Shown: positions 27,058 through 36,900, counted from the first letter of the stretch. The stretch is 64,000 nucleotides of DNA from Desulfacinum infernum DSM 9756 (GCF_900129305.1 NZ_FQVB01000016.1:1-64000); one strand, 5' to 3'. Notes: generated by a model from the sequence alone, not told the origin. Program-made: numbers and translations.

Positions 27058-27686
27058 TACGGACGCGGAAGGAGACTCTCCCAATCCTTGGGCTCCTTCC
27101 CCCTGCCCTGCCCCGCTCTCAAGCGGATGCCCGGTTTGGGCATCCGCCTGGCCTGTGCTTCGTAGCAGAGACGTTCCTTTTCGATCTGGGAGGCCAGGGT
27201 GAGTTTCAAGGCGTTTCCCTGGGTGTGTTCTTCGTCGTCGCCGCCGTAGTGGCTCAGGATCATGGAGATCCTCTGTCCGTCCGGTTCTTGGAAGGACCAT
27301 TTCCAGGCCACGTAGGCCTGGAAGGCGTCGCCCACGTACTCGTCGGGATCCCCGAATTTGCGCTTGAAGCGCTCGAGCAGGCGTTCGAAGAACCTGCGCC
27401 CGTCGTAGGCATATTTTACCTTGATGCGCACAATGGCGCCCGGATCGGCGCAATCGCCGTAGATGATGTAGCCGCTCTGAAAGCCTTCCGGCACGATCAC
27501 GGGCACTTCCTTGAGGTAAGGGCGGAGTCGCACGGGATAGACGGGGCCGGCCACCACCCGATCGTAGCAGCTTCCCAGGGTTTGCCCCAGGCGATAGCCG
27601 GCGATCTCCCTGGGCGCCTCCGCCCGGGCGGAGGCGGAGGCCAAGGCGGGCAGCAAGACGAAAAGGATCCAAAAAAGGCGATTCAT
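27057..27686 (-). CDS. Exported protein of unknown function
   Basis: A 209-residue protein with a clear signal peptide (MNRLFWILFVLLPALASASARA), so it acts in the periplasm or outside. GGAGGAAG lies 6 bp before the ATG at 27686. The mature part contains AGYRLGQTLGSCYD and later FFERLLERFKRKFGDPDEYVGDAFQAYVAWKW, which look like a folded globular domain; the family was not recognised. Its last codons and TAG stop are formed at the junction with the type B repeat, so the C-terminus may have been altered by the insertion. Confidence 0.7.
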   Translation of the reverse strand: MNRLFWILFVLLPALASASARAEAPREIAGYRLGQTLGSCYDRVVAGPVYPVRLRPYLKEVPVIVPEGFQSGYIIYGDCADPGAIVRIKVKYAYDGRRFFERLLERFKRKFGDPDEYVGDAFQAYVAWKWSFQEPDGQRISMILSHYGGDDEEHTQGNALKLTLASQIEKERLCYEAQARRMPKPGIRLRAGQGRGKEPKDWESLLPRP

Positions 27687-27714
27687 GGGCACTTCCTCCG
27701 AGGTGGAGAGTTTT

Positions 27715-30021
27715 TCATGGTTTGGCGTCCTTGTGGGGACCGACGAAGCCCAAGCCCTTCTGCGACTCCGCATCTTGATAGACGTGGAGATAGCCCCCTT
27801 GGGCGGCGGAGGGAACATGGACCACATGCACCACATCCTGGAAGGGGGCGGCGTCGGGGAGCAGTTCGGCCAGCCGGTTCTCCGTCTTCAGGAAAAAATC
27901 TTCCCGGAACACACTGCCCGGCTCATCCGGGTAGATAGCCACGGGCACAATCCGCGCTTCCACCAGATCATTGAAAAAGTGCGTGCCGAAGGAGACTTCC
28001 GGTGTGACGCCCTGGGATTCGAAGGCGATCTCTCCCAGGATCAGGGTCCTGTTGATGTCCTCGTAGCCCACCCGTACGCCCAGATTGATGTCGTTGCTGC
28101 CCCAGCGACCCGGACCAAAAAGGGCGTAACGCCTGCCCTCCAGGCTGCGGTTCAGCCGGCTCACCACACGGCCCACGGCCAGCTTCCCGTCGTAGTCGGG
28201 GATCCGGCCGTAGGCCCTGGGATCCACGTAGACGACGTATTCCACGTTGGGGATCACCGCGTTGAAGACCACCCGGGAGTTGGTAAAGAGGATCGCCTCG
28301 TTCGGTACGTCCGACGGAAGGGTTACCTGGGGGATTTCCTCGCGAACGCTGAGGGTTCGGCACTGCAGCAGGTAGAGCTTGTCCTGGTCCCAGGCGAATT
28401 CCACGTCCACCGGCCACCCGTAGGCCTCGTCCAGTCTTCGGAGAACCTTTCGGATCAAAGGCACAAAGCGGCTGCGGCGAATGAAGTTGTCGAAGGTGAC
28501 GCAGCTTCGCTCCAGGGGTTCGGATCGGCCCTTGAACATGGGAGGCGCCAAATGACCGTCGCGGTTGTAGGAAAGCGCCAGAAAGGAGGCGTCCTGGGGG
28601 AGCACCCGCATCACTTCCCGGTAGGGTATGGATTCCAGGCAGCCCTTCTTCAGGTTCAAGACATCCACCATGCGTTGGGAATACTTCATAATCTCCTGGG
28701 CGCTTCCCTCCGGGCGCAACCCGGGATGGCTCAAGGCAATGAGGCGCGGGTAGTCCTGGGCCACCCGGTCCACCGCGCGCGTGCCCAGGCCCAGCACCAG
28801 CCGGACGACTCCGTCCTCGCTGCGGATCTTGGGGGTCCATCGGTAGGTGTTTCTGGAAAAGGCGACCCCGGCGGCAAAGGGAAGAAAGTAGTCTCCGTGG
28901 CGTTGCCCCACCACCTTCTGGACCAGAACGCTCATCTTCTCGTCGAAATCGAGCAGGTTGTGATCCCGCCGGTAGAGAATGGGAGCGGGGCCGTAGGTGC
29001 TCATGTGAACCCGCTTAAGCCCCCAGATGAATTCGTCCAGACGGCGTTCCAGGTCTCCCTGGTTGACGAGAAAGACGGAATCGTACTTTCCGGAAAACGC
29101 ATGTCCGAAATTGTCTTCCAGGAGGCTGGAAGAACGAAGAATGAGTGGATGCTCCCCCACCATCTCCAGGAATTTTCGGAACATGGCCACCATGTCCGGC
29201 GGGAAGACGGCTCTCTGGAAAAGCTCGGCGATGTGTTTGTATTCCTCTTCGATGGTCTCCCGGGATTTGTACTTCTGGCTGTGGAACGTATGGAGGCCGT
29301 TGTAATCGATGAAATCCGAAAAGATCCCCGAGTTGAAATAGTAGGACTCGGGCACCCTCACATGGGCCTCCAGCTCGGGATCCCGCTCCGCCAGTCGCGG
29401 GACGAGGATCTTGTAGGCCAGGAGCATCCCGGCCGCCTTGCCGCCGATTCGCCCGGACCGGCGGGGACTCCAGTACGTGTGGTCCACCAGTTCGTCGATA
29501 TCCCGGATGGTGATGTATTTCTTGGCAATCCCGATGAAGGGGAGTTGATTGGAAATGAAGTGGTTGATAAGTGCCACCCGGACGCCTTCCGCTTCGCTGG
29601 GATCGATGTAGAGATCCCCCTGGGGGATGGCGCAAAATTCCTTGAGGGCTTTCTTGATCTGCTTGGAGGTGGCCCCTTCGGCGTTGACCACCCGGTTGAG
29701 ATTGCGGAAACGGTCCTGCTTGCGGGCCAGGTTGATGTGGTCGTCCGCCTCCTTTTCGGAAAAGTGGGTGGCGAAGAGAAGGTCGATGAGCGCCTGCCGG
29801 GTTCGCTTCTTGTTGGCTTCCGTCGGCGGGAGGCCCTCCCCCTCCAGGACCCTCAAAACCTGCCGTTCCAACTCTTCCTCGGTAAGGACGCCTCGGTTGA
29901 CAAGCGCTTGCAGGAAGATCTCCCGCATCCGGCCCAGCAGTTTCGGATAACGCATCATCTTTTGGAAAAGGTGGTAGGTCCGCAGGAGCCGAGTGATGGG
30001 GCCGAAGGCCACGTCTTTCAT
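27715..30021 (-). CDS. PEP/pyruvate-binding domain protein (phosphoenolpyruvate synthase-like, no phosphohistidine domain)
   Basis: A 768-residue cytoplasmic protein. Residues about 180-480 carry the ATP-grasp nucleotide-binding domain of PEP synthase and pyruvate phosphate dikinase: GGKAAGMLLAY, then PLILRSSSLLEDNFGHAFSGKYDSVF and VFLVNQ. The swivelling phosphohistidine domain (TxxGGxxxHAA) and the PEP-binding barrel are absent, so a normal dikinase reaction is impossible for this chain alone; the C-terminal 250 residues are unrecognised. ATG 30021 has AAAGGA upstream, better than the ATG at 30045. It lies 28 bp upstream of the exported-protein gene on the same strand, suggesting an operon. 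Confidence 0.75.
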   Translation of the reverse strand: MKDVAFGPITRLLRTYHLFQKMMRYPKLLGRMREIFLQALVNRGVLTEEELERQVLRVLEGEGLPPTEANKKRTRQALIDLLFATHFSEKEADDHINLARKQDRFRNLNRVVNAEGATSKQIKKALKEFCAIPQGDLYIDPSEAEGVRVALINHFISNQLPFIGIAKKYITIRDIDELVDHTYWSPRRSGRIGGKAAGMLLAYKILVPRLAERDPELEAHVRVPESYYFNSGIFSDFIDYNGLHTFHSQKYKSRETIEEEYKHIAELFQRAVFPPDMVAMFRKFLEMVGEHPLILRSSSLLEDNFGHAFSGKYDSVFLVNQGDLERRLDEFIWGLKRVHMSTYGPAPILYRRDHNLLDFDEKMSVLVQKVVGQRHGDYFLPFAAGVAFSRNTYRWTPKIRSEDGVVRLVLGLGTRAVDRVAQDYPRLIALSHPGLRPEGSAQEIMKYSQRMVDVLNLKKGCLESIPYREVMRVLPQDASFLALSYNRDGHLAPPMFKGRSEPLERSCVTFDNFIRRSRFVPLIRKVLRRLDEAYGWPVDVEFAWDQDKLYLLQCRTLSVREEIPQVTLPSDVPNEAILFTNSRVVFNAVIPNVEYVVYVDPRAYGRIPDYDGKLAVGRVVSRLNRSLEGRRYALFGPGRWGSNDINLGVRVGYEDINRTLILGEIAFESQGVTPEVSFGTHFFNDLVEARIVPVAIYPDEPGSVFREDFFLKTENRLAELLPDAAPFQDVVHVVHVPSAAQGGYLHVYQDAESQKGLGFVGPHKDAKP

Positions 30022-30264
30022 GTCGATGGTTCCTTTCCGGGGCATGAGAGTCCGCGTCCATCTTATACCCGCTCAAGGCACAAAAGGAAACACGCTCACC
30101 GATGGAGGCCGCGGATGACGCACTTCCGGGGGGCGCTGGGGCGGGTGCAGGAAAGGTCCGAGGCGGCCGGGGACGCGTGGGATCCTGTGGAGCGGGACCG
30201 CGAGGGAACCCCAATGGAGCGCAGCCCTTCGGAGGCTGAAACAAGATGCTGGAACGACGGGTAA

Positions 30265-30468
30265 TGTTGCGAGTGTTTGCGGTAGGCTCATGGATTTGCG
30301 GGAACCTTTTTCCGCGGGGCTGGAAGCCCCGCGGAAAGGTCCATCGGAACCCCTAGAAGTGACAGGAAATACCCGATGGCTTGTCCAGCGTGCGGGGATT
30401 TGCCCGCAGCCCTGAAGGGCTGCGCTACGAGAAAAACGGTCGTCCGGGACGTTTTCGGACTGTCTCCC
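30265..30468. repeat. Dispersed repeat, type B copy, left end decayed
   Basis: The two palindromes (CCGCGGGGCTGGAAGCCCCGCGG-like near 30313 and GCAGCCCTGAAGGGCTGC near 30404) and the right end (complement of GGAGACAGTCCGAAAACG) are present. The left end is not clear. A further end-like remnant, GGGAGCTTGCCCGATG, follows at 30470. Confidence 0.7.
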
Positions 30469-30502
30469 GGGAGCTTGCCCGATGACGGACCGGAAAAGCC
30501 TC

Positions 30503-31753
30503 CTAGACCCAGCCGCGGAGCTTGCAGGCTTCAGCCACCCGCGCCACGCTGACCAGATAGGCGGCTTCCCGCAGGTGGATCTTTTCCCGGCTGCCCATTT
30601 CATAGACGGACCGGAAGGCACGGGTCATCTTTTCGTCCAGCCGCCAATGGACTTCCTTGAGCTCCCAATAGAAATTGTACGTGTTCTGCACCTGCTCAAA
30701 ATAGGACACGGTCACGCCGCCCGCATTGGCCAGAAAGTCCGGCAGCACGATCACGCCCTTTTCAAAGAGGATCTCGTCCGCTTCCGGCGTGGTGGGCCCG
30801 TTGGCGAGCTCGCAGATCATGCGGGCCCGGATGCGGGAAGCGTTGGCCTCGGTGATGACGTTTTCCAGGGCGGAAGGAAAGAGCACCATCACATCCAGTT
30901 CCAGAAGATCCTCGTTGGAAATGGGTTCGGCGCCCGGAAAGCCCTGGAGCGTTCCGTTTTGCAGCTTGTAGTCCACCAGGGCCTTGGCATCGATGCCCTT
31001 GGGGTTGTAGACGCCGCCCTTGGAATCGGAAGCCGCCACGAGCTTGAGGCCCAGGAGCTCTTCGCCCAGAAGGGCCGCAAACTGGCCCGCATTGCCGAAG
31101 CCCTGCACCGCCATGGTCTGGCCGTTCAGATCGATGCCGTAGGTTTTGGCCGCTTCGCGGGTGACGTAGATGCCCCCGCGGGCCGTGGCGTCGTTTCGAC
31201 CCTTGGAGCCGCCGATGGAAACGGGCTTTCCCGTGATGACCCCGGGATGATGCTCGCGCATGATCGTCTCGTACTCGTCCATCATCCACGCCATGATCTG
31301 CGGCGTGGTGTACACATCGGGGGCCGGTACGTCCTTGGTAACCCCCAGGGCGGACGCGATGGCCCGAATGTAGGCGCGCGCCAGCCGCTCCTTTTCCGTC
31401 TCGGAAAGTTCCTTGGGGTTGCAAACGATTCCCCCCTTGCCGCCGCCCAGAGGAATGTCGACCACGGATGTCTTCCAGGTCATCCAGGCGGCCAGGGCCC
31501 GCACCGTGTCCAGCGTCTCGTCCGGATGCCAGCGCAGGCCCCCCTTGGCCGGACCGCGGGCCGTGTTGTACTGGACGCGGAAGCCGTGAAAGACCCGAGT
31601 GCTGCCATCGTCCATCTTCACCGGCAACGTGAAGGAGAACTCGCGCATGGGCCAGCGCAGAAATTCATGGGTCGCCTGATCCAGGCCCAGCCTTTCGGCG
31701 GCCTTGTCCAACTGCCTTTGAGCGATCTTGAACGGATTCAACGCCTCGGTCAT
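30503..31753 (-). CDS. gdhA: Glutamate dehydrogenase
   Basis: A 416-residue hexameric-type Glu/Leu/Phe/Val dehydrogenase that interconverts glutamate with 2-oxoglutarate and ammonia. It shows the substrate site [19 protein letters not shown] with the catalytic Lys region, [34 protein letters not shown] and the nucleotide-binding [17 protein letters not shown] or NADP preference cannot be read with confidence. AAGGGGGC lies upstream of the ATG. No partner genes; it is transcribed alone toward the repeat. Confidence 0.95.
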   Translation of the reverse strand: MTEALNPFKIAQRQLDKAAERLGLDQATHEFLRWPMREFSFTLPVKMDDGSTRVFHGFRVQYNTARGPAKGGLRWHPDETLDTVRALAAWMTWKTSVVDIPLGGGKGGIVCNPKELSETEKERLARAYIRAIASALGVTKDVPAPDVYTTPQIMAWMMDEYETIMREHHPGVITGKPVSIGGSKGRNDATARGGIYVTREAAKTYGIDLNGQTMAVQGFGNAGQFAALLGEELLGLKLVAASDSKGGVYNPKGIDAKALVDYKLQNGTLQGFPGAEPISNEDLLELDVMVLFPSALENVITEANASRIRARMICELANGPTTPEADEILFEKGVIVLPDFLANAGGVTVSYFEQVQNTYNFYWELKEVHWRLDEKMTRAFRSVYEMGSREKIHLREAAYLVSVARVAEACKLRGWV

Positions 31754-32256
31754 GGTGTGCCCCCTTTTGATGCTGTGAAATGCTGTCTCATGTGACCAAA
31801 TTCACCCTAGCACACGGCGCCTGGGCAAAGAAGCGAAAAAACGGGCGGTGCCTTGCGGGCTGCCATCCTCCCCGGCGGGACGAAAGTAGCCTTATGAATA
31901 TGCGAAACACGTTGATCAGAATAGCGCCAGCTCCGAATATCGTTGGTACAAAATCTTATGAATACGATACACGATTTAGTCGGACAAGACAAGCACGAAA
32001 GCCGCAGAACGCCTCTGCTCCCTTCCATCCCTTTTGCCCGTCCCCGCCGGCTTGTGCTAGGATGGCGAGCACAGGATCGGGGCTCCTGGGATGCCACGGA
32101 TCCCCGCCCTTGCCGTGCCTGCGGGCAGGGGGGATGCCCACCAGCCCCCACGGTTCCCTTCCACACTGTTTGTCTTTCGCGGGCATGGGCAGCTGCCATG
32201 CGGGGGGTAGCGGAAACCTCCAGGGCCGACGGGAGCAGAGAGCAAGGAAATCGCCC
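31754..32256. other. Divergent intergenic region, partly AT-rich
   Basis: About 500 bp between gdhA (minus) and the DUF4870 gene (plus). Positions 31890-31990 are markedly AT-rich for this genome and probably hold the promoters; TTGGTA and TACGAT-like boxes are present but not well spaced. Further right is GC-rich sequence with small inverted repeats around GGATCCCCGCC. No gene is supported. Confidence 0.4.
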
Positions 32257-32745
32257 ATGGGAACGAATGGAGAGGATTTGGAACGGAAAAGGCCGGGAAC
32301 CGGCAAGGATGAGGACGAGGCCTTTGGAAACACCGACGAGGCCCACACCTGGGCGTGCATGTGCCATTTCAGCGCCCTGCTCGGCGTGATCTGGTGGATT
32401 CCCGCAAGCTCCCTTTGGCTGCCTGTGGGGCATCTGCTTTGCCCGTTGGTTGTCTGGATCTACAAGCGAAAAGACTCTCCCTGGATCGACTTTGCCGGCC
32501 GTGAGGCCGTGAATTTTCAGACCGCCATGACGGTCTACGGCGCGGTGGGAGGATTCCTTCTTTCCGGAACCGCGGCCGCTCTGTGGCTCTGGTGCGTAGC
32601 GCTCACCGATCTTTTTTGGATCATACGCGGCGGCGTGCAGGCAAGTCACGGGCGTTTTTTCACCTACCCGCTCATTGCCTGGCGCCTTTTGCGGGAACCC
32701 CGGTCCGTGACGGCCCTGCGCACGCGCTACCCCCATCTTTTTTGA
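32257..32745 (+). CDS. DUF4870 (Tic20-like) membrane protein
   Basis: A 162-residue protein with a charged start and four hydrophobic segments. The layout ACMCHFSALLGVIWW, LLCPLVVWIYKRKDSPWIDFAGREAVNFQ and a C-terminal pair of membrane helices is that of DUF4870 proteins, in which the D-FAG-REAVNFQ segment is the hallmark. Function is unknown. AAGGAAA precedes the ATG at 32257. It is followed by two further genes on the same strand with short gaps. Confidence 0.82.
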   Translation: MGTNGEDLERKRPGTGKDEDEAFGNTDEAHTWACMCHFSALLGVIWWIPASSLWLPVGHLLCPLVVWIYKRKDSPWIDFAGREAVNFQTAMTVYGAVGGFLLSGTAAALWLWCVALTDLFWIIRGGVQASHGRFFTYPLIAWRLLREPRSVTALRTRYPHLF

Positions 32746-32792
32746 CCGTGTTGTTCCGAAAAGGGGAACGATTCGCAAAGGAGAGAAACCCC

Positions 32793-33278
32793 ATGTCCGA
32801 TGCAGGAAATCTCGTCCCGGTGCTCCGAGAAGGCGTCGAGATCATCAAGATGGTTTTCTTTAAAAGACTCAAGGACTATGTGGCCACGTCCGGCACGGGC
32901 CGGGATGCCACCGACGCGATCCGGTTGTCGGGAGCGGTGGTGAACCGCGTCTTCGGCACCCCCAACCCCGAAGAACCCCACCGGTCCTACGCCGAGGCCA
33001 ATGCGGAACGCATCCAGTCGGTCATCGGCCGCATCGCCGTGGACCTTCAGGACATGCGCATTCCCCTGACCGACGCTCTCCGGGTGCAGTTCTTGTGCGA
33101 CCGCCACGAAGGGATCGACAGCACGGAGACCCTGGCGGCTGCCAGAGACTGGGGAATTCTGCTGGCCGATCGGGAAGTGCCGCTCCCGGCGGCCTTCATG
33201 AATCTGGCGCGGCGCCTGGGGGCGGCCTTCCATTTGCTCCAGAACCTGCCGAAACCGCAGGAGCCTTCCCTGGAATGA
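32793..33278 (+). CDS. Conserved-looking protein of unknown function
   Basis: A 161-residue soluble, mostly helical protein. AAAGGAGAG lies 7 bp before the ATG. Visible stretches are VEIIKMVFFKRLKDYVA, LSGAVVNRVFGTPN and QFLCDRHEGIDSTETLAAARDWGILLADREVPLP; no catalytic motif was recognised. It sits 22 bp upstream of the molybdopterin oxidoreductase gene, in the place where a dedicated chaperone (TorD/NarJ-like) could be expected, and its all-helical character is compatible with that; this is only a guess from context. Confidence 0.6.
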   Translation: MSDAGNLVPVLREGVEIIKMVFFKRLKDYVATSGTGRDATDAIRLSGAVVNRVFGTPNPEEPHRSYAEANAERIQSVIGRIAVDLQDMRIPLTDALRVQFLCDRHEGIDSTETLAAARDWGILLADREVPLPAAFMNLARRLGAAFHLLQNLPKPQEPSLE

Positions 33279-33300
33279 TCCCGCAAAGAACGGGAAAGAC

Positions 33301-35232
33301 ATGGATATGCCGGAAAAACTGACCGCGTGCACCCAGGACTGTCCGGACACCTGCTCCCTGGTGGTGGAATGCCATGGTTCCGGCGGCTTGACCCTTCGTG
33401 GAAACCCCCGCCATCCCATCACCAGGGGGTTTCTCTGCTCCCGAATCCGCCATTTTCCCAAACGCTTGCAACGAACGGATCGCATCCTGAAGCCCCTGCT
33501 TCGGACCCGGGGCGGGTGGCGCTCCATCGGTTGGGACGAGGCCCTGGAGCGCTGCGCCGAAAAGCTGCAGGCGGCCCGCAGGGAAGACCCGGCGTCCATC
33601 CTGCACATCCAGGGAGACGGGGCCAAGGGAGTGCTGAAACTCGTCCCCAAATTCTTCTTCGGCCGTCTGGGGGCCACGGCCGTTTCGGGGGCGCTCTGCG
33701 ACGCGGCGGGTATCGCGGCCTGCCAGGCGGATTTCGGGTCCCTGGACTGCAACGCCCTGGAAGATCTGGCGAACGCCCGCCGGGTGGTGAACTGGGGGCG
33801 CGATCTGTCCCGGGGTTCCGTGCACCTGGCCGCTCTCATCCGTTCCCTTCGACGCCGGGGTGTGCCGGTCTTGACTCTATCTCCGGGGGGCGATGGCAAC
33901 GGCCCTTATACCGATCATCGGGTTCGGATCCGCCCGGGGACCGACCGGTTCTTGGCGGCCGCCGTCTTGAAGATCCTGCTGGATCGGCGCGGGTGGTCCC
34001 AGGCGGCCGTGGACCGGACCGCCAACGCGGACGCTCTCCGAGAACTTCTCCAAAAGACGTCCCTTGAGGATCTTCTGGCTCCGTGCGGCGTCTCACCGGC
34101 GGATGCGGAACGCGTGGCCCATTGGTACGCGTCGCCCGGCCCCACGGCCACCCTGGTGGGGTGGGGGCTTCAGCGCCATCCCTTCGGGGGCGAGAACGTC
34201 CGGTTCATCAACGCCCTGGCCCTTTTGAGCGGGAACGTGGGGAGGGCCGGGGGCGGGAGCCGATTCGGCATCCTCTCTCTTCGAAACTTCAACACGGATT
34301 GGGCCCGGTGGGGCCCGCCCCCGCGCGCCCTTCCTGTGGCGGGCATCGGAAGGGCCATCCAGGAATGTTCCGATCCTCCCATCCGGTTCGTCTGGATCAA
34401 CGGATCCAACGTGGTCAACCAGGCCCCCGATTCCAGGCGAACGGCGGCAGCCCTGGAAGCGGTGGATTTCGTGGTGGTGGTGGACGCCTTCATGACCGAT
34501 ACGGCCCGGTGCGCCGATCTGATCCTGCCTTGTACCCTCATGCTGGAACAGGAGGATCTGGTGGGGTCGTTTCTGCACGACTATGTGCATTATGCCCCCG
34601 CGGTGGTGGAGGCTCCCGGAGAAGCCCGGGACGACCACGCGATGGTGGGCGATCTGGGGCGACGGCTGGATCCGCCGGTGGAGGTGCCCGAAAAGGAGAC
34701 GTGCCTGGCCCGGTCTTTGACCTCCCCGTGTCTGGATGTCTCCCTGGACGATTTGCGACAGCGCGGCTTTGTACGCGCCGCCCGCCCCCTGGTGGCCTAC
34801 GAAGGCATGCGCTTCGATCATCCGGACGGCCTGGCCCGGGTTCCCACGGAACTCCACGGGGAGCCCCCGGCGCCGTCGGAATATCCGTTGCGGCTTCTTA
34901 CCCTCATTCGCCGCTCCGCCACCCATTCCCAGATTCCTCCGGAAGATCAGCGGCGGCCGCCGCTTGTCCGGGTTCATCCGGAAACGGCCCGGGCCCAGGG
35001 TGTCGCAGCCGGCCTTCCCGCCCGGCTCGTCTCTCCGCTGGGGCAACTGGTGGTGGAGGTGATGGAAGAGCCGCAACTGGATCCCGGCTCGGTGGTCTAT
35101 CGACGGGGGGACTGGATGCACTTGGGAGGAGGCGCCAACCAGCTCATCGCCGCCAACCCGACGGATTTGGGTGGGGGAGCAGCCTACTACGGCCAGTACG
35201 TCCGCCTGGAGTCGATTGACAGGTCCAATTAG
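33301..35232 (+). CDS. Molybdopterin-dependent oxidoreductase, catalytic subunit
   Basis: A 643-residue member of the DMSO reductase superfamily, short for the family and without a Tat signal, so probably cytoplasmic. The N-terminal [4Fe-4S] motif reads CTQDCPDTCSLVVE with a fourth Cys in RGFLCSR (residues 10-46). Later segments VWINGSNVVNQAPDSRR, DTARCADLILPCTLMLEQEDLVGSFLH and the C-terminal VRVHPETARAQGV cap domain fit the fold. The substrate is not identifiable; formate dehydrogenase-like and uncharacterised oxidoreductases share the CPxDCPD start. No ferredoxin or membrane subunit is encoded next to it. Confidence 0.85.
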   Translation: MDMPEKLTACTQDCPDTCSLVVECHGSGGLTLRGNPRHPITRGFLCSRIRHFPKRLQRTDRILKPLLRTRGGWRSIGWDEALERCAEKLQAARREDPASILHIQGDGAKGVLKLVPKFFFGRLGATAVSGALCDAAGIAACQADFGSLDCNALEDLANARRVVNWGRDLSRGSVHLAALIRSLRRRGVPVLTLSPGGDGNGPYTDHRVRIRPGTDRFLAAAVLKILLDRRGWSQAAVDRTANADALRELLQKTSLEDLLAPCGVSPADAERVAHWYASPGPTATLVGWGLQRHPFGGENVRFINALALLSGNVGRAGGGSRFGILSLRNFNTDWARWGPPPRALPVAGIGRAIQECSDPPIRFVWINGSNVVNQAPDSRRTAAALEAVDFVVVVDAFMTDTARCADLILPCTLMLEQEDLVGSFLHDYVHYAPAVVEAPGEARDDHAMVGDLGRRLDPPVEVPEKETCLARSLTSPCLDVSLDDLRQRGFVRAARPLVAYEGMRFDHPDGLARVPTELHGEPPAPSEYPLRLLTLIRRSATHSQIPPEDQRRPPLVRVHPETARAQGVAAGLPARLVSPLGQLVVEVMEEPQLDPGSVVYRRGDWMHLGGGANQLIAANPTDLGGGAAYYGQYVRLESIDRSN

Positions 35233-35354
35233 ATTTCCTCTTCGATGCCCATCCGGTGTTCAAAGGGTGCGTGCGGCAGGGAACGAGAAGAGAACGGGCC
35301 CCGGGGGCGGGGGTGCACCCCGCCCCGAAGCCATGGGATCGAGGCCGCTAGGTT

Positions 35355-36731
35355 TTAGGCACATCGGAAGGATTCTTCCGTCTCCTGGTCCCAGGAGTCC
35401 CACAAGTAGGCCGCTTCCCGCCCCTGGGCCAGAACCCGGAGGGCGTAGCGCACCTGCTCTTCGTAGAACTCGCAGTAGGGACTGGGGGCGTTCACCGTTC
35501 CCGACACCACGCGCACTTCCGCCGGGCACGGCGCCCCGCAAAAGTGCCGTATGGCGCACGTGGCGCAGGGGACGATGTCTTCCACCTTCCGGGTCGTGAT
35601 CTCCCGAAAGGGGGGGCTTTCCAGCACCGCATTGAGATCGTCCTGGTAGAGGTTCCCGCCGCGGTATTCCGGAAAACCGATGAATTCACTGCAGGGAAAG
35701 AGATCCCCATGGGCGGAGACGGCCACGAAGCAGCGGCCGCCACCGCAGGGGGAAATGTCGCACATGAGCCGTCTGCCTGTGGGGCCGGCCACGGCGGCCA
35801 GCACGTTGGCGAAGTTGGCCACCACCAGCTTCCGTCCGGTTTCAAGGAAGAGTTCGTAGGTGCGGTCCAGGGCCCGGCAGAAGGAACGGGCAAAGACGTC
35901 GTTGTCCGGTTTAAGATCTCGACCGCCCTTCTGCGTGCAGCGGACCGGGTTGAACATGACCACGCCCACGCCCGCCCGGTGATAGAAATCCACCATGGCC
36001 TCCAGATGCTCCACGTTGAGCCGGGTGACTGTGGTGATCACACTGAAGGCGGGATAGCCCGAAAGCCTTTCCATGACGCGAACCACCTGGGAAAAGGCGC
36101 CCGTGCCGTTCCAATTCTTTCGAGTGGTATCGGCCAGGCCCGCTTCGGCGGCGTCGAGGGAGATCCCGATCCCCACGCCCCGGGACGTGAGAAACTCGAT
36201 GGCTTCCTCGTCCAGGAGCGTGGCGTTGGTCTGCACGCCGAAATGGAACCGGTCCCGATACCGGTCGATGCCTTGGAAGACGGCCTCGCGGGCGAGCATG
36301 GGTTCCGAGCCGTGGAAGATGAGCTGCGGCTTGGCCCCCGCGGGCATGTGGGACTCGAAGTAGGTCAAAAGACGCTCCAGAGCCCCGCACAGCTCGTCCG
36401 GGGTCATGGTCTTGCCTTCGCGGCGCATCTCTTCGGGAAGGTAGCAATAGGAGCAATTGAAGTTGCACCGTTCCGTGGGGTTGAAGTAGGCGGCGGAGGG
36501 CTTCAGGGCGAAGCGCAGATGGTTCATCTCGCGGCGGAAGTCTTCCCTTTGCCTCAGAAACTCTTCCACCAGGTGCCCCGAAAGGGCGTCGGCGAGAGCG
36601 TCCTTTTCGACAATGGCCCAGAAGGCCGTGTCCCCTTCCACCACCGCCACCCGGTCTTCCAGCCCGATGTCCAGGACGGAGAAGCCGGGGCCGTAGCCCG
36701 TGTTGGCATGCCGTGCCGTTGGAATACCCAT
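35355..36731 (-). CDS. Peptide-modifying radical SAM/SPASM enzyme, CbpB type
   Basis: A 458-residue radical SAM enzyme. The cluster motif is CNFNCSYC (family pattern CxxxCxxC) near residue 90. The C-terminal SPASM region carries many Cys (CDISPCGGGRC, LFPCSEF, VPCATCAIRHFCGAPC, SPYC) that bind auxiliary iron-sulfur clusters, as in enzymes that modify ribosomal peptides. A 35-residue peptide gene of CbpA type ends 17 bp upstream, so that peptide is the likely substrate and the product a modified peptide of unknown nature. The pair lies behind a cobalamin riboswitch and terminator, so expression should drop when cobalamin is plentiful. Confidence 0.88.
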   Translation of the reverse strand: MGIPTARHANTGYGPGFSVLDIGLEDRVAVVEGDTAFWAIVEKDALADALSGHLVEEFLRQREDFRREMNHLRFALKPSAAYFNPTERCNFNCSYCYLPEEMRREGKTMTPDELCGALERLLTYFESHMPAGAKPQLIFHGSEPMLAREAVFQGIDRYRDRFHFGVQTNATLLDEEAIEFLTSRGVGIGISLDAAEAGLADTTRKNWNGTGAFSQVVRVMERLSGYPAFSVITTVTRLNVEHLEAMVDFYHRAGVGVVMFNPVRCTQKGGRDLKPDNDVFARSFCRALDRTYELFLETGRKLVVANFANVLAAVAGPTGRRLMCDISPCGGGRCFVAVSAHGDLFPCSEFIGFPEYRGGNLYQDDLNAVLESPPFREITTRKVEDIVPCATCAIRHFCGAPCPAEVRVVSGTVNAPSPYCEFYEEQVRYALRVLAQGREAAYLWDSWDQETEESFRCA

Positions 36732-36747
36732 GGAATTCGCCTCATAC

Positions 36748-36855
36748 CTATTTGGCTTTGGGGGTGAGCAGGATGTAGTGGGAAAGGCCCGTGTTCTTGC
36801 CCAATTCCTTGCAACGGCGACGGTAGGAAACGATCTTCTTGGTCTCGTTCTTCAT
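36748..36855 (-). CDS. 35-residue precursor peptide, CbpA type
   Basis: A very short gene with a near-perfect ribosome binding site (GGAGGAG, 6 bp before the ATG at 36855). The peptide contains IVSYRRRCKELGKNTGLSHY and ends ILLTPKAK. It has a single Cys (residue 15), a basic leader-like half and a hydrophobic patch LSHYILL, as remembered for the modified peptide precursor CbpA. It is the first gene after the cobalamin riboswitch and directly precedes its radical SAM enzyme. No export or protease gene is adjacent, so the peptide may act inside the cell, possibly in cobalamin handling (inference). Confidence 0.85.
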   Translation of the reverse strand: MKNETKKIVSYRRRCKELGKNTGLSHYILLTPKAK

Positions 36856-36900
36856 GGTCTCTCCTCCTTTGGGGTTGGGTTGGTGCGGCCTCGGATCCAA

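Noticed and set aside
27685-30264. An 859-codon plus-strand open frame opposite the PEP-binding protein
   Set aside because: It mirrors the real minus-strand gene, has no ribosome binding site or recognisable domain and runs on into a repeat.
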